Shown here in pieces: positions 44,662-53,222 of a stretch of 64,000 nt of DNA (positions are counted from its first letter, which is position 1; each line of letters begins with the position of its first letter). The position numbers were made by a program, and so were the translations under genes. The notes under the pieces were generated by a model. That model worked only from the letters and a program-made list of their open reading frames with translations, was not told the DNA's origin and made no database searches. This DNA is from Chromohalobacter marismortui (lineage in GTDB: Bacteria; Pseudomonadota; Gammaproteobacteria; Pseudomonadales; Halomonadaceae): contig NZ_SOBR01000009.1 in assembly GCF_004364315.1 (NCBI RefSeq), forward strand, positions 40,230 to 104,229, written 5' to 3'.

Positions 44662-46427
44662 TGCGTCCTCATAAGCAATCCGGCTTCGTGCTCGTCATCG
44701 GGCTCGCGCTTCTGACCATCGCTACGGGCATGGTAGTGACAGGCATGTCACTGGGACGTTACCAGGAGCGTCAAGCGGGTAATTATCTTCGTACGATCAA
44801 AGCCGAAGCGGGTGTGGATGAAGCACTGTGGAAGTTTTCTGAGTGGACGACATCAATACGAGAAAAAGTGAATGAAGCGTATCCCGGTAATGAAGTAAAT
44901 GAACCGATCTTATCTCAAAAGAGTGATGAAGAGCTACTGACTTTCTCGCATAATAATGGTGGTAAGACTAAGGCGTATATAAAAGAAATTGTGAAGTTGG
45001 AAGATGATCGGGTTCGCGTGGTCTTTGGTGGGCAATTTCTGCCTTTGGGCAGTGGTGAGGGGGAAGGTGGTCGCCATGGACAGGCTACTTTCCAGGCCGT
45101 TTACTCTATCAAGAGTGATGAGCAACCCAATGGTGCCTACCAAGACGTGTTGCTCGGCTGCGAGGGAGTTCAGGCCAGTGGCGGAGGGGACATTAATGGT
45201 AATGTTCGAACATTGCAGCCAGGTGCCGGAGTGAGGCTTAGCGGTGATGCCAATGTTGATGGCAACGTAACGGCAATGGGCACGCTATACACCGATAGCA
45301 GCATCACAGGCAACATTCTTGCCGGTGATGATATCACTTTGGATGCAGGGGGTGGATATGCTTATGGTGGTTCCATCGCTACAACGGGGAGCGTTTTTTT
45401 TGAAAATTCGGCGCCTGCCAAGGGTAATGTCTCGGCCAACGGTGATGTTGAATTCAACAATGCTGCCACTGTCACAGGTAATGTTTCAGCAGGTGGCAAG
45501 GTCATCTTTTCCAATAGTTCGGCTTCCGTGGGTGGCGATATCGAATCGCAAGAAGGGGTTGTCAATACTGCAAATGGGAAGGAAGTCGATAAGTTTGCTG
45601 GCGGTTCGATCAAGATCGGTAGTCATACACCGGTCTCTTCGGTGAATGGTGGTGAATGCAATCCGCAAGTTTTCTCCGATAATAAAAACACCCTCGCCGA
45701 GGAAATGGATAGCCTGCTTGCAACAGTGGCCACTGATGCAATTGGGGCCAATAAGGATATCGTCGTGGGTAATTATCCGATAGGGGATGGTTCGTTGTCC
45801 CCCAACGGTCTCACGGCCTTCGATAAGACCTGGAATGTTGAGAAGGATGTAATCCTGGCGGAGGCGACCACGGCCGATATGCCAACCTTCGATAAGCCAG
45901 TGTCCGTTGTCCGCACGCAGGATCTTACTCTTAAGAATGGTGAACTCAATGTTAGTGGGGGCGATGTGGTGTTGCTGGTTGATGGTGATCTCACCCTTGG
46001 ATCCGGCGGAGGAAAGGGGCTGACCATCGATCAAGGCAGTACGCTGACGATTTTCGTGACCGGCGAGACTCATATCAAGAGCTCCACCCAAATGGCAGAT
46101 GTTCCGGCCACGACCAATGGCCGTTCCACCTTGTCGCTTTACTCCAGCCATAAGGATAGTGACTCTTACAGTAAAGGTGTGTTGATCGACGGGAGTGCCC
46201 AGGCGTTGGCAAATATTTATGCGCCATATGCCAATGTTTCCGTTACTGCCGGCGGTGGTCTCCGCGGTTCGGCAAGAGGTAAGACCGTTACTGTCGATGG
46301 TGGTGGGGAAATCGAGTATGTGCCTAGGTCGATCTCAGGAGGTGATGACGAAAGTGGTGACAACGGCGATGACAACGATAGTGGTTGGAAGCTGGTGGGA
46401 CTCTCGTATGGCACTGGTGGTGAGTGA
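44658..46427 (+). CDS. PilX-position pilus protein with a predicted beta-solenoid passenger
   Basis: This 589-residue protein starts with a prepilin-like or PilX_N-type helix (SG then FVLVIGLALLTIATGMV; no Glu at +5, as in PilX). A linker up to about residue 165 leads to a repeat region of about 170-320 with units such as NVSANGDVEF, NVSAGGKVIF, NILAGDDITL, matching a bactofilin-like or right-handed beta-solenoid pattern. More Gly/Asp/Ser-rich sequence follows, and the end is acidic (SGGDDESGDNGDDND). Ordinary PilX is about 150-210 residues. The gene is markedly AT-rich and codon-atypical. It ends where pilY1 would be expected and might replace it at the pilus tip. Function is inferred. Confidence 0.7.
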   Translation: MMRPHKQSGFVLVIGLALLTIATGMVVTGMSLGRYQERQAGNYLRTIKAEAGVDEALWKFSEWTTSIREKVNEAYPGNEVNEPILSQKSDEELLTFSHNNGGKTKAYIKEIVKLEDDRVRVVFGGQFLPLGSGEGEGGRHGQATFQAVYSIKSDEQPNGAYQDVLLGCEGVQASGGGDINGNVRTLQPGAGVRLSGDANVDGNVTAMGTLYTDSSITGNILAGDDITLDAGGGYAYGGSIATTGSVFFENSAPAKGNVSANGDVEFNNAATVTGNVSAGGKVIFSNSSASVGGDIESQEGVVNTANGKEVDKFAGGSIKIGSHTPVSSVNGGECNPQVFSDNKNTLAEEMDSLLATVATDAIGANKDIVVGNYPIGDGSLSPNGLTAFDKTWNVEKDVILAEATTADMPTFDKPVSVVRTQDLTLKNGELNVSGGDVVLLVDGDLTLGSGGGKGLTIDQGSTLTIFVTGETHIKSSTQMADVPATTNGRSTLSLYSSHKDSDSYSKGVLIDGSAQALANIYAPYANVSVTAGGGLRGSARGKTVTVDGGGEIEYVPRSISGGDDESGDNGDDNDSGWKLVGLSYGTGGE

Positions 46428-46428
46428 G

Positions 46429-46956
46429 TCATCGCGCACAGGCGGCATCGCCTTCCGGGAGTCGTTCGATGCGTACCCGGCCGCCACGGCTCAACACGAT
46501 GCGCCGTGCGGGGGTTGTCGCCTTGGCCGTGCATAGATAGAAACTGCCGATCTGGAAGCTGCCCGAGGCGCGGATCGAGTAGCCGTTCGGCGCGTAACGC
46601 ACGTAGTGACGCAAGGGGCGATTGGCGCGTCGGCGAAGCCCGCCCGGCGGTGCGCCGCCTTCGCGTAGCGTCGTTTCCGAGGGCGATTGCTCGCCATCGT
46701 CGTTGCGATCGGCGAATATCCGCCAGCCCCGCGTCCATCCCCCCTGCTCGCTGATCATCAGTACCGGCACGCCTTGGCGAATGGCCTCGCTGCGTGCGTA
46801 GTAGAGTGCCTGGTAAAGCGTATGACTGGCGGCCTGCAAGCGCTGCGCGCGTAGCAAGTGTCCCATGGCGGGGACGCCCTGGGTCGCCAATAAGCCGAGA
46901 ATGACGATCAGCACAAGCAACTCGAGCAGGGTCATTCCTTGCATGTGTCGTGGCAT
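46429..46956 (-). CDS. fimT: Second FimT/GspH-type minor pilin
   Basis: This 175-residue prepilin has leader MPRHMQG then MTLLELLVLIVILGLLATQG, with Met at +1 in place of Phe but Glu kept at +5. The body follows the GspH layout (YQALYYARSEAIRQGVPV, GWRIFADRNDDG, VRYAPNGYSIRASG, LCTAKA). It is on the opposite strand to all other pilin genes, converging on the solenoid gene with one base between stops, and diverging from pilV of the second set. The divergent gap of 76 bases is very AT-rich. Confidence 0.85.
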   Translation of the reverse strand: MPRHMQGMTLLELLVLIVILGLLATQGVPAMGHLLRAQRLQAASHTLYQALYYARSEAIRQGVPVLMISEQGGWTRGWRIFADRNDDGEQSPSETTLREGGAPPGGLRRRANRPLRHYVRYAPNGYSIRASGSFQIGSFYLCTAKATTPARRIVLSRGGRVRIERLPEGDAACAR

Positions 46957-46970
46957 GGTGGCGCTTGCCT

Positions 46971-47014
46971 TTCATTATATTAGCTATTACTTTTTATATT
47001 TATATAATGACTCA
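46971..47014. promoter_or_regulatory. AT-rich divergent promoter region between fimT (second) and pilV (second)
   Basis: About 44 bases of nearly pure A/T contain TATAAT at 47003-47008, reading toward pilV, and TATA-like words on the other strand. This is the likely divergent promoter of the second pilin set. Confidence 0.55.
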
Positions 47015-47032
47015 GGCAGACGAGCAAACACG

Positions 47033-47494
47033 ATGATGGTGACACACCGAAATACACGATGGCGGCATGGCCGTGTCTTGGGATTCAGCCTGATCGAAGT
47101 GCTGATCACCCTGTTCATTCTGTCGTTCGGCATGCTGGGGTTGGCGGCTATCCAGGCCCAGGTGCTGCGTGCCCAGCGGCATGCCGATGCCGAGTCTCAG
47201 GCGGTGCAGCGGGTGGTGGCCATGCTCGAACGCTTGCGTATCGATCGCCACGGCGCGCTGGTCGGCACCTACGATCAGCCGTGCAGTGACGACCCCAGCA
47301 GTGCCGCATCGGCCCAGGTACGCGCCTGGTTGACGGGGCTGGTGAATGCGCTTCCCCAGGCACAAGGCTGTATCGAGGTGGTGGGGAATGACGACGTGGC
47401 CACGGCCACGGTAAAGGTGATGTGGCAATCGCCGCGTGCGCGCTGGAGTGATGACGATGGACGGCGGCAATACCGATTGCAGACACGGCTTTGA
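47033..47494 (+). CDS. pilV: PilV-type minor pilin (second set)
   Basis: This 153-residue prepilin has a 17-residue leader ending in LG, then FSLIEVLITLFILSFGMLGL (Glu +5). One disulfide is possible (QPCSDD with GCIEV). Two adjacent ATG codons (47033, 47036) can start it. It overlaps the PilW start. Base composition is back to the genome norm, unlike the first set, which suggests this is the older, resident set. Confidence 0.88.
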   Translation: MMVTHRNTRWRHGRVLGFSLIEVLITLFILSFGMLGLAAIQAQVLRAQRHADAESQAVQRVVAMLERLRIDRHGALVGTYDQPCSDDPSSAASAQVRAWLTGLVNALPQAQGCIEVVGNDDVATATVKVMWQSPRARWSDDDGRRQYRLQTRL

Positions 47495-48224
47495 GCGACT
47501 CACTCCAGGGCGACGACGCCAACGCGGTGTGTCGTTGATCGAGTTGATGGTGAGCCTGGCGCTGAGCATGATCGTACTGCTTGGTGTCATCGACCTGTTC
47601 ATCGCCTATCAGCATCAGTATCGCCTGCAGGCGCAACTGGCCCAGATGCAGGAAAGTGGACGCTTCGTCACCGAGGTGCTGACGCGGGAGCTGCGCAAGG
47701 CCGGATATTCGTCATGGCGGCGCGCACAGACTTTTCCGGCGACATTGCAATTTGCCCAGGGCGCTATCGTGGCGGGGGACGACAGCACCTTGCGGGTCCG
47801 CTATTACGGGAGCACGGATGGGGCTCTTCAGGATTGCCTGGGGGGGCATCTCGAGGGCGCGGACATCACGCGGGCCACGTTGTCGCTGAACGGCTCGCAG
47901 GGGTTGGAGTGTGCGGTGAACGGCGCGTCTCCCCAGCCGCTCGACGCGAATATCGAGGCCATGGCGCTGCGTTATTTCGTCGGGGATGGCTGGCGTCGCG
48001 CCGCGCGCATCGGCGATTGGGCCAGCGTCAAGGGCGTGAGCATTGAATTGCTGGTGGCCTCGCGACAGGATGGGCTCGTCGACGCGGTATCGTCGTATGT
48101 CTTCAACGGTGAAACCGTTACGGCAGCGGATCACCGCCTGTACCGGGTGTACGCCACGAGCGTGGCGCTGCGCAATGTGACGTCTCCGCCGCTTGCCTTA
48201 TCGCGGGACGAAACGTCATCGTGA
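47457..48224 (+). CDS. pilW: PilW-type minor pilin (second set)
   Basis: This 255-residue prepilin has leader ending RRRQRG followed by VSLIELMVSLALSMIVLLGV (Val at +1, Glu at +5) and a PilW-like body with LTRELRKAGYSSWRR, LRVRYYGSTDG and CLGG/LECAV cysteines. ATG 47457 is preferred because GGAG lies eight bases upstream. It lies inside the end of pilV and overlaps pilX by four bases. Confidence 0.87.
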   Translation: MDGGNTDCRHGFERLTPGRRRQRGVSLIELMVSLALSMIVLLGVIDLFIAYQHQYRLQAQLAQMQESGRFVTEVLTRELRKAGYSSWRRAQTFPATLQFAQGAIVAGDDSTLRVRYYGSTDGALQDCLGGHLEGADITRATLSLNGSQGLECAVNGASPQPLDANIEAMALRYFVGDGWRRAARIGDWASVKGVSIELLVASRQDGLVDAVSSYVFNGETVTAADHRLYRVYATSVALRNVTSPPLALSRDETSS

Positions 48225-48853
48225 GTGCCCGCGGTCCCTCTCGGGAGCGGGGCATGACGCTGGTCGTCGCGCTGATTCTGCTGATGGCGATGACGGCGCT
48301 GGGAGTCGCCGGACTGCAAGGCGCTGTCCTGCAGGAGCGCATGGCACGCAACGTCATGGATCGTCAGGTGGCGTTTCAAGCGGCGCAGGCGGCGCTTGAA
48401 GAAGGCGAATGGCGATTGCGCCATGCGGATTACACACTGCCCGCTGCCCAAGGCGGCTGCACGGCGCCTGATTGCCTGAGACCATCGGCGTCGCATGCTA
48501 GCCAGTGGTCGGCTGCGCATTGGCGGCGTGAGGGATTGGCCTATGGCGACAGCGGCGCGCCGCCCCTCGCGGGGGGCAGCGAGCCCCCGCGTGTAACGCT
48601 CGCCGTACGCGCCAGTGTATGCCCCAAGACCGGCGCCTTTTGCCGAGTACGTGTCGAGATGACCGCTTTCGGCTGGGGAGCTCGCTCGGTGACGCATGCG
48701 ATACTCGAACGCTGCGTCACGCTGATGCTGCCGCGCGCGGCCGGTGAGGCGTTGATTCAAGCCCGCCGGGCACTGGCCGATAATGACGACGCGCGCGTCA
48801 TCCACCCTCTCAAGGGACCTTCTCGTCCGGCGTGGCGCGAGGTATTGCGTTGA
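48221..48853 (+). CDS. pilX: PilX-type minor pilin (second set)
   Basis: This 210-residue protein has a PilX_N start, SRERG then [20 protein letters not shown], with no Glu at +5, followed by [25 protein letters not shown], the conserved PilX helix. Four cysteines ([16 protein letters not shown]) lie in the body. In the usual fimU-pilV-pilW-pilX-pilY1-pilE operon pilY1 would follow. Here pilE comes directly after, so pilY1 is absent from the locus. Confidence 0.86.
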   Translation: MSARGPSRERGMTLVVALILLMAMTALGVAGLQGAVLQERMARNVMDRQVAFQAAQAALEEGEWRLRHADYTLPAAQGGCTAPDCLRPSASHASQWSAAHWRREGLAYGDSGAPPLAGGSEPPRVTLAVRASVCPKTGAFCRVRVEMTAFGWGARSVTHAILERCVTLMLPRAAGEALIQARRALADNDDARVIHPLKGPSRPAWREVLR

Positions 48854-48899
48854 ATGCAGGGGTCGAGCACCCCGATTTTCGTTTTCAGGAGTCCATGCT

Positions 48900-49280
48900 A
48901 TGCGTCGTGACCGCGGGTTTACCCTGATCGAGCTGATGATCGTCATGGTCATCATCGGCATCCTGGCGGCGATCGCCATTCCCGCGTACACCGAGCATGT
49001 GCGCAAGGCGCAACGGGCCGACGCCCAGGCCACGCTGATGCAATGGGCATACCGGATGGAGCGTCAGTACACGCAAGATAATTTCTACGATACTGATGGT
49101 GACGTACCAAAAGAGACCGACGCTTACAAATTTAAGTCCCAGCCTAATCCCAACAAAAATAAGGGGGAGGGATTCCTGCTACGGGCCATTCCAACCAATA
49201 GCCAAAGCGAGGATCGCTGCGGCGTACTGAAGTTATATGATACTGGGGAACGTTCTGCGGGGGGCGAGGACTGCTGGTAA
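48900..49280 (+). CDS. pilE: PilE-type minor pilin (pilin-like)
   Basis: This 126-residue prepilin has a short leader MRRDRG and [20 protein letters not shown] with Glu +5, followed by [20 protein letters not shown] typical of PilE. A C-terminal disulfide loop is formed by RCGVL and EDCW. CAGGAG precedes the ATG. It closes the second set. Its second half is AT-richer than its first half. Confidence 0.88.
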   Translation: MRRDRGFTLIELMIVMVIIGILAAIAIPAYTEHVRKAQRADAQATLMQWAYRMERQYTQDNFYDTDGDVPKETDAYKFKSQPNPNKNKGEGFLLRAIPTNSQSEDRCGVLKLYDTGERSAGGEDCW

Positions 49281-49357
49281 CTCGGTCTCCCTGCGCTGCC
49301 CCGCACACGCGGCACATGGTAAATTGCGGGTTGTGCTAGCCAAGAACGAGTATCCTT

Positions 49358-50446
49358 GTGAGTGAATTCTTGATCGTTGGAGGCGGCGTTATCGGCATGA
49401 TGACGGCGCTGCAGCTCGCCGATGCCGGCCGCCACGTCACCCTGCTCGAACGCGGCGAATGTGGCCGCGAGGCCTCCTGGGCCGGTGGTGGCATCGTCTC
49501 CCCGTTGTACCCCTGGCGCTACAGCGCGCCGATTTCCGCGTTATCGCGCTATTCCGAAGGTGCCTATCCCGAGTTGTCGCTGCGCCTGCTGGAAGAAACC
49601 GGCATCGACCCCGAATACCGCCAGCGGGGGCTTTTGTATCTGCGTGTCGATGATGAGGATAGGGCACTCGCGTGGGCGCGTGAGGTCGGCAAGCCTCTGG
49701 AACGGGTGGGGGCGGAGACGCTCTACGCCAAAGAGCCCAATGCCGTGCCGGGTATCGAATCGGCGCTGTGGATGCCGACTCTGGGCAGCATTCGTAATCC
49801 GCGCTTGTGCAAGGCGCTGCGTGCTCGTCTGCAGACGATGCCCAACGTGACCCTGCGTGAGCATGTCGCGGTCGAGGCGCTGGAAGTGACGGATGCTCGC
49901 CTTCGCGGCGTGCGCACGTCGGCAGGGCGTGAGACGGCCGAGTGTGTGGTGGTGTGTGGCGGCGCCTGGGCCGGTCAGTTGCTGGCGGGTATCGGCGTGA
50001 CACTGCCGGTGCGCCCGGTGCGTGGGCAGATGATCCTGTTCAAGGCGCCGCCGGGGCTGGTCGAGCGTGTGGTGCTCAAGGATGGCCGTTACCTGATTCC
50101 GCGCGGCGATGGGCGCATCGTCGCTGGTTCGACGCTGGAAGAAGTGGGGTTCGATCAGCGCACCACCGAGGCGGCCAAGGACGCGCTCTACGACAGCGCG
50201 CTGTCGATCGTGCCGGCGTTGGCCGAGTGCCCGGTGGAGCATCACTGGGCTGGGTTGCGCCCCGGTTCGCCGGAGGGGGTGCCTTATATCGGGGCGGTGC
50301 CGGATATCGAAGGGTTATGGATCAATGCCGGTCATTATCGCAATGGTCTGGTGCTGGCGCCGGCATCGACGCGTCTGCTGACCGATCAGTTGCTGCAACG
50401 CACGCCGGTCGTCGATCCCACCCCCTATCGGTTGGGTGGCGTCTGA
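49358..50446 (+). CDS. thiO: ThiO, glycine oxidase (FAD)
   Basis: This 362-residue flavoprotein oxidises glycine to iminoglycine for the thiazole part of thiamine. It has the FAD motif FLIVGGGVIGMMTALQLADAG, REASWAGGGIVSPLYPWRY, PVRPVRGQMI, RYLIPRGDGRIVAGSTLE and the C-terminal WAGLRPGSPEGVPYIG with INAGHYRNGLVLAP. The start is GTG 49358. It stands alone, without other thi genes in the window. Confidence 0.93.
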   Translation: MSEFLIVGGGVIGMMTALQLADAGRHVTLLERGECGREASWAGGGIVSPLYPWRYSAPISALSRYSEGAYPELSLRLLEETGIDPEYRQRGLLYLRVDDEDRALAWAREVGKPLERVGAETLYAKEPNAVPGIESALWMPTLGSIRNPRLCKALRARLQTMPNVTLREHVAVEALEVTDARLRGVRTSAGRETAECVVVCGGAWAGQLLAGIGVTLPVRPVRGQMILFKAPPGLVERVVLKDGRYLIPRGDGRIVAGSTLEEVGFDQRTTEAAKDALYDSALSIVPALAECPVEHHWAGLRPGSPEGVPYIGAVPDIEGLWINAGHYRNGLVLAPASTRLLTDQLLQRTPVVDPTPYRLGGV

Positions 50447-50554
50447 CGACAAGGCGTTTTGCCAGCGCGCCGGCGTTGCGTGACAATACAGCCATGAGGC
50501 CGACTCGACGGCAGTTTACCCAGCCAATCGCAATGAGAGAGGCGTATTCCGCTC

Positions 50555-52186
50555 ATGCAAGACCTGACTCTGGTGATGGCCCAGCTCGATCCGCTGGTGG
50601 GCGATATCCCCGGCAATACCGCGCAAGCCATCGAGGCCGTGCGCGAAGCGCGCATCGAACATCGTGCCGATGTGGTGGTCTTCCCCGAGCTGTTCCTGAC
50701 CGGCTATCCGCCGGAAGACTTGTTGCTGCGCGAATCGATGGAAGCACGCCTGGAAGAGGCGCGCGCGACGATGGCGCGCAAGGTGGCACGCGATGTGATG
50801 GTCGTCATCGGCTATCCCGGCAGGCGTGATGGCCGGCTGCATAACCTTGCGGGCGTGTTGTACAACGGTGAATGGCGCGGCGAATATGCCAAGCAAGCGC
50901 TGCCCAATTACCAGGTGTTCGACGAGCAACGTTATTTCGCGGCGGGGGCATCGCCGCTGGTCATCGAGCATCGTGGCGCCCAGCTGGGCATCCTGGTCTG
51001 CGAGGATCTGTGGGACGGCGCGCCGGTGACGCAGAGCGTCGAGGCCGGCGCCGATATTCTCATCACGCTCAACGCGTCGCCCTATCACCGTGACAAGCCC
51101 CTGGAGCGCGAACGCCTGTTCGCCGAGCGGGCCCAGGCGGCTGCGCGCCCCCTGGTATACCTCAATCAGATCGGCGGCCAGGACGAGTTGGTCTTCGATG
51201 GTGGCTCGCTGGTGCTCGATGCCCAGGGCGAGGTTGCGGTACGTGCGCCGTTCTGGGAAGTCGGCCTGATGCCGGTGCGTTTCACCGATGCACAAGGGGC
51301 ATGGGCGCCCGAGACCGGCGAATGCGAGCCGCTGTTGGCGTCGGAAGAAAGCTTATATTGCGCGCTGGTGACCGGGCTTCGCGACTACGTCAACAAGAGC
51401 GGCTTCCAGGGCGTTGTACTGGGGCTTTCCGGCGGTATCGATTCGGCCCTGTCGCTGGCCATCGCGGTCGATGCCCTGGGCCCGGAGCGCGTGCAAGCAG
51501 TGATGATGCCCTATCACTACACGGCGGATATTTCCAAGGCGGATGCGGCCGCGCAAGCCGACTTGCTCGGGGTGCATTACGACGTCATGCCGATTGCGCC
51601 GATGGTCGAGGCTTTCACCTCAACGTTGGAAGAGAGCTTCGCCGGGACCGAACGCGATACCACCGAGGAGAATCTGCAATCGCGTTGCCGGGGCGTGCTG
51701 TTGATGGCGCTTTCCAACAAGAAAGGGCTGATGGTATTGAGTACCGGCAACAAGAGCGAAATGGCGGTGGGGTATGCCACGCTGTATGGCGACATGGTGG
51801 GTGGCTACAATGCCCTCAAGGACGTCTACAAGACGTGGGTCTATCGCCTCGCGAACTGGCGCAATGCGCAGGCGCCGGCGATTCCCGAGCGCGTCATCAC
51901 GCGTCCTCCGTCGGCGGAACTGGCGCCCGATCAGATGGACAGCGACTCTCTGCCGGGTTACGACGAGCTGGATGCCATCCTGGAGCGTTACATCGAAGGC
52001 GACATGAGCGCCGAGGCGATCATCGATGCCGGCTTCGCCAGTGAGGATGTCTATCGGGTCGTGAAGCTGGTCGACCGCAGCGAGTACAAGCGGCGTCAGG
52101 CACCGGTGGGCGTTCGCGTGACGGCACGGGGCTTCGGGCGCGATCGCCGCTACCCGATCGTCAACGGCTGGCAGCCGGGGGAATAA
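50555..52186 (+). CDS. nadE: NAD+ synthetase, glutamine-dependent
   Basis: This 543-residue enzyme makes NAD+ from nicotinic acid adenine dinucleotide. The N-terminal nitrilase-like glutaminase domain has the Glu in VFPELFLTGYPPEDL, the Lys in YAKQALPNY and the Cys in LVCEDLWDG. The synthetase domain has the PP-loop GLSGGIDSALS and STGNKSEMAVGYATLYGDM. The ribosome site is weak (GAGAGG 13 bases upstream). ATG 50555 gives the family-typical start QDLTLVMAQLDPLVGD. Confidence 0.97.
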   Translation: MQDLTLVMAQLDPLVGDIPGNTAQAIEAVREARIEHRADVVVFPELFLTGYPPEDLLLRESMEARLEEARATMARKVARDVMVVIGYPGRRDGRLHNLAGVLYNGEWRGEYAKQALPNYQVFDEQRYFAAGASPLVIEHRGAQLGILVCEDLWDGAPVTQSVEAGADILITLNASPYHRDKPLERERLFAERAQAAARPLVYLNQIGGQDELVFDGGSLVLDAQGEVAVRAPFWEVGLMPVRFTDAQGAWAPETGECEPLLASEESLYCALVTGLRDYVNKSGFQGVVLGLSGGIDSALSLAIAVDALGPERVQAVMMPYHYTADISKADAAAQADLLGVHYDVMPIAPMVEAFTSTLEESFAGTERDTTEENLQSRCRGVLLMALSNKKGLMVLSTGNKSEMAVGYATLYGDMVGGYNALKDVYKTWVYRLANWRNAQAPAIPERVITRPPSAELAPDQMDSDSLPGYDELDAILERYIEGDMSAEAIIDAGFASEDVYRVVKLVDRSEYKRRQAPVGVRVTARGFGRDRRYPIVNGWQPGE

Positions 52187-52201
52187 ACCCGGCTGGCGCC
52201 G

Positions 52202-52304
52202 GGAAGCTATAAGCTGTAAGAGCGGCGCTACGCGCCTGGAAGCTGGAAGTAACCGCTATCTGCCAAGGAAAGCGTTGCAGGTTTTGATGTTTCTTCCAGC
52301 TTCC
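52202..52304. repeat. Intergenic inverted repeat between nadE and bamD
   Basis: GGAAGCTGGAAG at 52238-52249 is the exact complement of CTTCCAGCTTCC at 52293-52304, with 43 bases between. The preceding stretch repeats AAGCT words (GGAAGCTATAAGCTGTAAG). Such AAGCTGGAAG-type repeats look like dispersed intergenic elements and could also end the convergent transcripts. Confidence 0.6.
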
Positions 52305-52316
52305 CTGAAGGGGCCG

Positions 52317-53117
52317 TTACAGCGTCAACGGCTCGGCATCGACATACTCGGGTTCGAAGGTCTTGCCCTCGAGGCGCGGATTGTCCGGGTCATTCTTGAT
52401 CAGCGTCTGCAAGGCGGTGCGTGCCCGCTCGGGCATGTTGAGTCCCAGGTAACCTTCGACGATAACGGCCAGGGCGTCGCGCGTGGCCGGCGTCTTCGGG
52501 TAATGCTGGAGAACCCATTTGCCACGGTTGACAGCCGCCAGGTAAGCGCCCTTGCGTAGATAGAAATCGGCTACTTGTAGCTCATGACGCGAGAGCACAT
52601 TGCGCAGATAGATGATGCGTTGGCGGGCGTCGGCCGCATAGGGGCTTTCCGGAAAACGTCGCACCAGTTCGCCGAAGTCGACGTAGGCATCCCGTGAAGC
52701 GCCCAGATCGCGCTTGGAGATGTCGATCAGCTCGAGACCTTCAAGGCTGAAGCGCCCGGCTTGATAGGCTGCCAGCCCGCGCATGTAGTAGGCATAGTCG
52801 ACCTGCTCGTGATCGGGGTGCAAGCGAATGAAGCGGCTGGCGGCGGCACGCGCTTGCTCCCAATCTTCAATCTGGTAATACGCGTAGATCAGTTCCAGTT
52901 GGGCCTGTTCGGCGTAACGCCCAAAGGGATAACGCGTGTCCAGCGCCTCGAGGCGTGTTACGGCGGTGCTATAACGCCCGGCATCGAGCGCCGATTGCGC
53001 TTGCTGGTAGAGCGCCTGCTCTTGAAGGCCCGGTGCCGGCTCGCTGCTGGCGCAACCGGCGAGTAGCGCGCCACTGAGCAGCAACGCACCGAACGTGCCA
53101 AGTGAAGGGAATCGCAT
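52317..53117 (-). CDS. bamD: BamD, outer-membrane protein assembly lipoprotein
   Basis: This 266-residue lipoprotein of the BAM complex has a signal peptide ending in the lipobox LAGC, then TPR repeats: YQQAQSALDAGRYSTAVTRL, LELIYAYYQIEDWEQARA, DYAYYMRGLAAYQAG and FPESPYAADARQRI. ATG 53117 with AGGA upstream is preferred over ATG 53123. The divergent pairing with rluD is conserved across gammaproteobacteria. Confidence 0.96.
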   Translation of the reverse strand: MRFPSLGTFGALLLSGALLAGCASSEPAPGLQEQALYQQAQSALDAGRYSTAVTRLEALDTRYPFGRYAEQAQLELIYAYYQIEDWEQARAAASRFIRLHPDHEQVDYAYYMRGLAAYQAGRFSLEGLELIDISKRDLGASRDAYVDFGELVRRFPESPYAADARQRIIYLRNVLSRHELQVADFYLRKGAYLAAVNRGKWVLQHYPKTPATRDALAVIVEGYLGLNMPERARTALQTLIKNDPDNPRLEGKTFEPEYVDAEPLTL

Positions 53118-53222
53118 CGTCATCCTCGTTCAACCAATACGGGGCGGCCGTGCTAGAATCCGCCAGTTCGGAGTCACTATAAAGCAAACGCCCCCGGTGG
53201 CGAAATGGAACCGAGCATTGCC

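Noticed and set aside
43156..49280. The pilin locus as a type II secretion pseudopilin operon
   Set aside because: PilV-, PilX- and PilE-type helices and the absence of any gsp secretion gene fit type IV minor pilins better.
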